Source of the DNA: Imbricaverruca yamaguchii
Taxonomy: Eukaryota; Arthropoda; Thecostraca; Neoverrucidae
DNA length: 64,000 nucleotides
Assembly: GCA_034440575.1 (NCBI GenBank)
Contig: JAOTOL010001519.1
Location: 1,103,001 to 1,167,000, forward strand
Direction: 5' to 3'
The position numbers and the translations under genes were made by a program. The notes under the pieces were generated by a model. It made no database searches. It was not told the origin of the DNA and saw nothing but the letters and a program-made list of their open reading frames with translations. This document shows, in pieces, positions 57,797-64,000 of this stretch (its first letter is position 1; each line of letters starts with the position of its first letter).

Positions 57797-59414
57797 GTCA
57801 GTTGTAGCTGGCTCCGCGAGGAGTCGAGTCGGTCGATTGACCCGGCACTGGCGGCGGGTCAAACATGTCCTCTCGTCTGCCGAACATTCGCGACAACTTA
57901 AAGCACGTGAAGTTAACGCCAAATAATTTTGAACAGCGGTCGTTTCATCAATTGTCTTTTGGCGAACGAAAGAAAGGCAAAAGAAGTTATAGTAGGGCAG
58001 GCGTGATTGTCGTCAGAGTTACCTCATGTTTGTCGATAGTTCTGACAAAGACGTATAGGTGCACACAAATTTGACCTAGTAGCCGAAGAATGAAGATATT
58101 TAATGTCCTGCCATTGGTAGCTCAGTGGTTAAGTTGAGCGTCTGGCACGCCGGAGGTACGGGGTTCGATTCCCCGCGATGCCCGCCTTTCCTGTCAGGGT
58201 GAGAGGCAGGTGGCGCCGTATAGCCTCAGCAGCTGAGTGCGTGGTAAAGCCACAATCTAAGTAGTTAATGTCCGTAAATGGGGGAGACGGTTGGTTGCTA
58301 ACTAGCATATTATGTCATTGTTATTATATTTCACTTTCAAATATTGGCATGTTAGCGTTAAAAACATGCATCAATAGTGCTCCGCAAAGGTACAAAGGTC
58401 CCTCATGTTCAATATTTCAAGAAAAAAAAATCGTTCTAGAATTGACTAAAGAATTTCCTTACCAAATTTTAAACATGTATCAATACAAAATGACTGCAAC
58501 TTGAAATGCACCACAGTGCATGCGACGCCGGCGCAGAGTGGCTCTCACCCGCCTCCGCCGACGGGCAGCCGGGACGGCTTGGTGGCTGCGGTATGGCCTC
58601 GATACGCACCTAGAGCATGGTTTTATATGTGCTCTGAGACCGCAGCTCACGGCACCGTCGATTGCCATTTTATGGGCCAGTATTATTGTACAGTATTATC
58701 AGTGTTTATTTCCAAGCAGCATGGTACTATTAGTTTTTGTGTACTGATTGATATCAACTGATAGGGAAAATGTGTCCCTATGTGTGGTATGAGGAGGCAT
58801 TGCATCCAGCTGTGCTAGGTTTCCCAGAATTTTGCACTCCAGCACGAGAAGCCGGATTCAGAATTCAGCCGTCTTTCCCAGCATTGATAAGTAATAGTCA
58901 ATTTCGGGATCGTGATGGAGTGGTTGTGGTTTTTGAATGCAAAATGTATCCTTTTGGGGCATCGCCATTGTCCAGTTTGCATTTTCCCCAAGTTTTTTTC
59001 GGGAAGCCGGATCCAGCATTCATTCAGCCCTGTCTTTCCCAGTATTGATAAGTAACGGTCTGTTTCTGGATCGTGATTGAGCGGTTGTGATTTGTCGCGA
59101 TCCCCAGCGCTCAGGAGGGGTACAAGTCGATATCTGGCGGCGTGGTGGAGCGGTCGCGCCAGCTGGCCCAGCTGACGGACCAGCTGGACACCACCAAGCA
59201 GGAGCTGGAGGAGCGCGGCACCAGCATGACCGACGGCACGCCCCTCGTCAACATCCGCAAGGCGCTCAACCGCATCAAGCAGGAGGTGCAGGGCATGGAC
59301 GTGCGCATCGGCGTGGTGGAGCACACCCTGCTGCAGTTCCGGCTGCGCGACAAGGAGGCGCTCCAGCTCGAGGCCAACATCCAGTTCACCAGCAACAGTA
59401 TCGGCCTCTTCTAG
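56631..59414 (+). CDS. IFT57: IFT57: intraflagellar transport complex B subunit (whole gene span)
   Basis: IFT57 (Hippi) is a peripheral IFT-B protein needed to move cargo along cilia. Two coding exons (56631-57796 and 59108-59414) join in phase 2 to give about 490 residues (human 429). Order: Lys/Glu-rich N-terminus (about 2-60), calponin-homology-like domain (about 100-225), acidic Glu/Ser linker (about 240-265), then coiled coil to the C-terminus. The match is firm: AWLLRKVGR, EQPQEYDDPNVTIS, DFPPSKLKQGCGE, LESTTNTEEWRLEMERVLPQ, DKISNREKYLNSQLE and SMTDGTPLVNIRKALN all have direct human counterparts. The ATG has A at -3 and G at +4. Confidence 0.97.
57797..59107. other. IFT57: IFT57 intron
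   Basis: Holds a tRNA-derived SINE at 58110-58265 and a diverged direct duplication of about 95 bp (58851-58945 and 59001-59097: GAAGCCGGAT, GTCTTTCCCAG, TTGATAAGTAA, GGATCGTGAT, GCGGTTGTG). The second copy runs to within 10 bp of the acceptor. Confidence 0.7.
58110..58265 (+). mobile_element. tRNA-derived SINE, family 4
   Basis: TTGGTAGCTCAGTGGTTAAG (A box), GGGGTTCGATTCCCCGC (B box with intact T-stem), then GATGCCCGCCTTTCCTGTCA and GGCGCCGTATAGCCTC. The acceptor stem does not close, so it is not a tRNA gene. A body fragment occurs at 33722-33780. Confidence 0.75.
59108..59414 (+). CDS. IFT57: IFT57 last exon: C-terminal coiled coil
   Basis: Acceptor CGATCCCCAG at 59107; the first C completes Ser from exon 1. 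It encodes AQEGYKSISGGVVERSRQLA, LEERGTSMTDGTPLVNIRK, EVQGMDVRIGVVEHTLLQFR and ends NSIGLF, stop TAG 59412. This is the conserved C-terminal IFT57 coiled coil (human MEEKGSSMTDGAPLVKIK...RIGIVEHTLLQ). Confidence 0.97.
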
Positions 59415-59949
59415 TCTTCAGTTCGTCAGCAGCACTGAGGGACCGTTGTGCGAGACGCAGGCGTGTTTATGCACAACCTACATGCACTGCTCGTGCAGAG
59501 AATTTGTCCATCATAGACGCCCATCAACCTACACGATGGAGTCACGGATATACCCGGTATGGCTGCATGTTAATTGCACAATTGTTCGGTTCATTCCATC
59601 TGATTCACGCTCTTGTCAGGTAGGATTCGTGAAAAAGTATGCGTGTAGATATGTTTATAGATTGCGTGTTTACACTAGGGCATCGTGTTCAGATGTTTCC
59701 AATACAGCATTGGACTTCTCAGGTGTTCGGTTCTCCAGTGGCAAAGCACCTTGAACTGATGGAACCTGTCATCTTCACTTGAATGAGCCTCGTTAGGGCC
59801 TGCTGGAATTACAACATGGCTTATTGTATGTATATGCATGGTAATGGACGTGCTCGAGTCTTCCCGAATCGTTGGCCACGTTAGCAAGCGTCGCTTTTAG
59901 CAGGCCGTCTGCAAATGGTATTCACGGTAGCGCCAGTAGGATCCAAACG
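59415..59949. other. IFT57 3' flank and possible exon of a following gene
   Basis: No polyadenylation signal seen. The last 50 bp (after TTTTAGCAG at about 59903) end in AAACG|GTGAGT at 59950 and could be a small exon. No conserved product can be named. Confidence 0.3.
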
Positions 59950-62524
59950 GTGAGTGTCGGTTACCTGTTGTACACTGACAAGACCATCACAATCAGTAGC
60001 ACGGTGAGTGTCGGTTACCTGTTGTACACTGACAAGACCATCACCATCAGTAGCACGGTGAGTGTCGGTTACCTGTTGTACACTGACGACAAGACCATCA
60101 CAATCAGTAGCACGGTGAGTGTCGGTTACCTGTTGTACACTGACGACAAGACCATCACCATCAGTAGCACGGTGAGTGTCGGTTACCTGTTGTACACTGA
60201 CAAGACCATCACCATCAGTAGCACGGTGAGTGTCGGTTACCTGTTGTACACTGACGACAAGACCATCACAATCAGTAGCACGGTGAGTGTCGGTTACCTG
60301 TTGTACACTGACAAGACCATCACAATCAGTAGCACGGTGAGTGTCGGTTACCTGTTTTACTCTGACTACAAGACCATCACCATCAGTAGCACGGTGAGTG
60401 TCGGTCACCTGTTGTACTCGGACGACAAGACCATCACAATCAGTAGCACGGTGAGTGTCGGTTACCTGTTGTACACTGACCAAGACTCATCACCATCAGT
60501 AGCACGGTGAGTGTCGGTTACCTGTTGTACACTGACAAGACCATCACAATCAGTAGCACGGTGAGTGTCGGTCACCTGTTGTACACTGACGACAACCATC
60601 AGTAGCACGGGAGTGTCGGTTACCTTTTTTACACTGACGACAAGACCATCACAATCAGTAGCACGGTGAGTGTCGGTTACCTGTTGTACACTGACGACAA
60701 GACCATCACAATCAGTAGCACGGTGAGTGTCGGTTACCTGTTGTACACTGACGACAAGACCATCACCATCAGTAGCACGGTGAGTGTCGGTTTACCTGTT
60801 GTACACTGACGACAATCAGTAGCACGGTGAGTGTCGGTTACCTGTTGTACACTGACAAGACCATCACAATCAGTAGCACGGTGAGTGTCGGTTACCTGTT
60901 GTACACTGACAAGACCATCACCATCAGTAGCACGGTGAGTGTCGGTTACCTGTTGTACACTGTACACTGAGACAAGACCATCACCATCAGTAGCACGGTG
61001 AGTGTCGGTTACCTGTTGTACACTGACAAGACCATCACCATCAGTAGCACGGTGAGTGTCGGTTACCTGTTGTACACTGACAAGACCATCACAATCAGTA
61101 GCACGGTGAGTGTCGGTCACCTGTTGTACACTGACGACAAGACCATCACCATCAGTAGCACGGTGAGTGTCGGTTACCTGTTGTACACTGACAAGACCAT
61201 CACCATCAGTAGCACGGTGAGTGTCGGTTACCTGTTGTACACTGACAAGACCATCACCATCAGTAGCACGGTGAGTGTCGGTCACCTGTTGTACACTGAC
61301 GACAAGACCATCACCATCAGTAGCACGGTGAGTGTCGGTTACCTGTTGTACACTGACAAGACCATCACCATCAGTAGCACGGTGAGTGTCGGTCACCTGT
61401 TGTACACTGACAACAAGACCATCACCATCAGTAGCACGGTGAGTGTCGGTCACCTGTTGTACACTGACAAGACCATCACCATCAGTAGCACGGTGAGTGT
61501 CGGTTACCTGTTGTACACTGACAAGACCATCACCATCAGTAGCACGGTGAGTGTCGGTTACCTGTTGTACACTGTGTTGTACACTGACAAGACCATCACC
61601 ACAATCAGTAGCACGGTGAGTGTCGGTTACCTGTTGTACACCTTGACAAGACCATCACAATCAGTAGCACGGTGAGTGTCGGTTACCTGTTGTACACTGA
61701 CGACAAGACCATCACAATCAGTAGCACGGTGAGTGTCGGTTACCTGTTGTACACTGACGACAAGACCATCACAATCAGTAGCACGGTGAGTGTCGGTTAC
61801 CTTTTTGTACTCTGACGACAAGACCATCACAATCAGTAGCACGGTGAGTGTCGGTTACCTGTTGTACACTGCTGACAAGACCATCACAATCAGTAGCACG
61901 GTGAGTGTCGGTTACCTGTTGTACACTGACAAGACCATCACAATCAGTAGCACGGTGAGTGTCGGTCACCTGTTGTACACTGACAACAAGACCATCACCA
62001 TCAGTAGCACGGTGAGTGTCGGTTACCTGTTGTACACTGACGACAAGACCATCACAATCAGTAGCACGGTGAGTGTCGGTTACCTGTTGTACACTGACGA
62101 CAAGACCATCACAATCAGTAGCACGGTGAGTGTCGGTTACCTGTTGTACACTGACGACAAGACCATCACAATCAGTAGCACGGTGAGTGTCGGTTACCTG
62201 TTGTACACTGACGACAAGACCATCACAATCAGTAGCACGGTGAGTGTCGGTTACCTGTTGTACACTGACGACAAGACCATCACAATCAGTAGCACGGTGA
62301 GTGTCGGTTACCTGTTGTACACTGACGACAAGACCATCACAATCAGTAGCACGGTGAGTGTCGGTTACCTGTTGTACACTGAAAAGACGACAAGACCATC
62401 ACCATCAGTAGCACGGTGAGTGTCGGTTACCTGTTGTACACTGACGACAAGACCATCACCATCAGTAGCACGGTGAGTGTCGGTTACCTGTTCTACTCTG
62501 ACGACAAGACCATCACAATCAGTA
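59950..62524 (+). repeat. 54/57-bp minisatellite with a consensus splice donor, about 45 copies
   Basis: The unit is GTGAGTGTCGGTTACCTGTT, GTACACTGAC(GAC)AAGACC, ATCACAATCAGTAGCACG. Presence or absence of one GAC codon makes it 57 or 54 bp, so most units keep one frame (VGYLLYTDDKTITISSTVS). Indels at about 60480-60500, 60590-60620, 60790-60820, 60960, 61570 and 61640 break it into frames of about 200 codons. CACG|GTGAGT recurs in nearly every unit. Confidence 0.95.
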
Positions 62525-63435
62525 GTTCCCTCAGTACCGGGAAGTTGTACATTCTTCGTGAAGTAGGGTGGAATATACCACTTTCGAAACACTCAATTGA
62601 TATCCTTTTCCAATTAGTACCAACTCTGTACTCTGACGGCAAGACCATCACCATCAGTAGGACGGCGAGTGTCGGTTACCTCTTGTACTATGACAAGATT
62701 TGCTTCTTGCATCTTGATGACAAGACCTGCTTCTTGATGCATGTCTTGTGAAGTATTCGTGTCTCCTTTCTACCAGTATCCCGTTCATAAGTACCCTGCT
62801 CATGCTCTCGATAAGGCATGGTGATATAGAATTTCAGGTAAACGGATTACCTGTGATTATATATATTATACAATACCAGTTTATTCCATGAGTATTTTTC
62901 TCACTATCCCGAACATAGCTCTTCCTAACTGATGAATATCAAAACAAATGATAATGTGCAGTCATAAGTATGCCATTGGGCAAGCTTGAGTCAGAATGAT
63001 ATCAAAAGCATTTTAAACGATACAGAATTCATGACAAATTTCGACATCCTACCGTGTTCGTTTTGACACCTCGCATCTAATGAAAAACCATCATTTTAAC
63101 ACTGGTACCGGGTACCTGTTGTAGTCTGACGACAGAACACCATTGCCATCAGTGAGACGGTGAGTCTGTGATGCAATTATTATTTACGTGACTGTGCTGC
63201 AGTAACAGAAGGAGACGTTGATGTGACTGCATGCAATGACAACATTTGGACACGATGCACGTACACAAGTGCAATCTATGGGAAGCTGTACGCTGAAGTT
63301 TCTTTTGTCACGTGTTGTTCGGCGGAGGAAATTAGGGCATCATTATTCCATAATGATGATGTATCACGTGGTGAGAAGGGAAGGCACTGCCGACTAGTAT
63401 TACTAGCGTGGCGTAGTGTTTCTAACGTATGTGCA
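62525..63435. other. Flank with decayed units of the 54/57-bp array
   Basis: Diverged units occur at 62616-62696 (CTGTACTCTGACGGCAAGACC, CGGCGAGTGTCGGTTACCTC) and 63112-63165 (TGTTGTAGTCTGACGACAG, ACGGTGAGTCTG), separated by unrelated DNA. No gene recognised. Confidence 0.6.
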
Positions 63436-63616
63436 TTGTTTGTTTATTGGTTGGTTCACGACACACTTTATGCACATTCACGGCTAATGGCGCCGCCCAC
63501 ACTGTTTCGCCGGTGGGCCGCGGGATTGGGAAATGTCCTGAGTGGCGCTAGAGTCGAACCCGGAACCTTTGGTACCCATAGCCAGACACCTTAACCACTC
63601 GGCCATCCCCGCCCCT
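63436..63616 (-). mobile_element. SINE family 1, full length, inverted, 13-bp TSD
   Basis: Inverted tail TTGTTTGTTTATTGGTTGG, body, and head CCACTCGGCCATCCCCGCCCC. TSD TAACGTATGTGCA at 63423-63435 and 63617-63629. Confidence 0.93.
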
Positions 63617-64000
63617 TAACGTATGTGCAAACGCCGCCTTTGCGTACGTTAGTAGCGACGTGCCGTCTGTGTGGGCCACGTGTATCCGGACGGGTGGTGT
63701 TGAGTGTTGCGACGTTTTGTGTGACGTGGAGCGGGTGGGCGGTGTGTGATGTGGTGATGCGTTGGCCTGGTGTGCACTCCTGGCATGGTGTGAGGACGTA
63801 ACAGCCACTGCACGTGGAGGGCATGTATTGTGAAATAAATAAATAAATACGCTGTGAGTGACGTGGTGGCGTCAACGTTTGCCATGTGGTGGGTGGTGAG
63901 CCGATGCAGTGCTTGTAGCGTGCCCCTGGTGTGTGGTGCCAGTGTTGTTTGGTGATGGCGGCATGGAGGGTCCAGTGAATGTGTTGTGTGTGTGAGTTCA
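63617..64000. other. GT-rich end of window
   Basis: GTG-rich, poorly structured sequence with an (AATA)n run at 63833-63850. No gene seen. Confidence 0.5.

Overview
The window is animal nuclear DNA. It holds two spliced plus-strand genes whose exons are short, GC-rich and phase-consistent, set in long introns and intergenic DNA full of tRNA-derived SINEs, LINE fragments and minisatellites. Invertebrate origin fits the SINE and LINE content and the protein divergence from vertebrate orthologues. An arthropod (crustacean-like) source is my guess and is not established by the sequence.

Layout. 1-10.9 kb is a gene-free flank with SINEs, a degraded minus-strand LINE reverse transcriptase, MITE-like inverted repeats and dispersed repeats carrying AGGTCA half-sites. 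11.1-42.7 kb is the orthologue of PDZD8, the ER-anchored SMP lipid-transfer protein of membrane contact sites. I resolve it into 16 coding exons (TM anchor, SMP, C2, split PDZ, second C2-like region, split C1, Ser/Pro linker, coiled coil), and every junction keeps the reading frame. 42.7-56.6 kb is gene-free: a 52-bp minisatellite, dispersed repeats, and a degenerate satellite split by a second LINE copy. 56.6-59.4 kb is IFT57, an intraflagellar transport complex B subunit, in two coding exons with an unusual Lys-rich N-terminus. 59.9-62.5 kb is a 54/57-bp minisatellite, and the end of the window is SINE and GT-rich sequence.

Two patterns stand out. (1) A family of very short insertions (about 41-65 bp, full length about 54-59 bp) occurs about a dozen times. 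Most copies have target-site duplications of 7-16 bp. They share a GGGCGC...GCGCCC hairpin with an inner GAC/GTC stem and a CCAAYAACCAACC-type tail. They look like minimal retroposons made of little more than a 3' recognition hairpin. (2) Several PDZD8 introns carry large, unrelated minisatellites (units 4, 32, 58, 29, 28 and 96 bp). In two of them (after exons 5 and 14) the repeat unit is built from the end of the neighbouring exon plus its 5' splice site, so one exon is followed by about 40 or 17 copies of its own donor. A third array (59.9-62.5 kb) also repeats a consensus donor. The 3' splice site of exon 13 is duplicated too.

The two genes have no obvious functional link (contact-site lipid transfer versus ciliary transport). 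The long open frames inside minisatellites are by-products of repeat structure and are not annotated as genes, except that the 96-bp array may truly extend PDZD8 exon 14.
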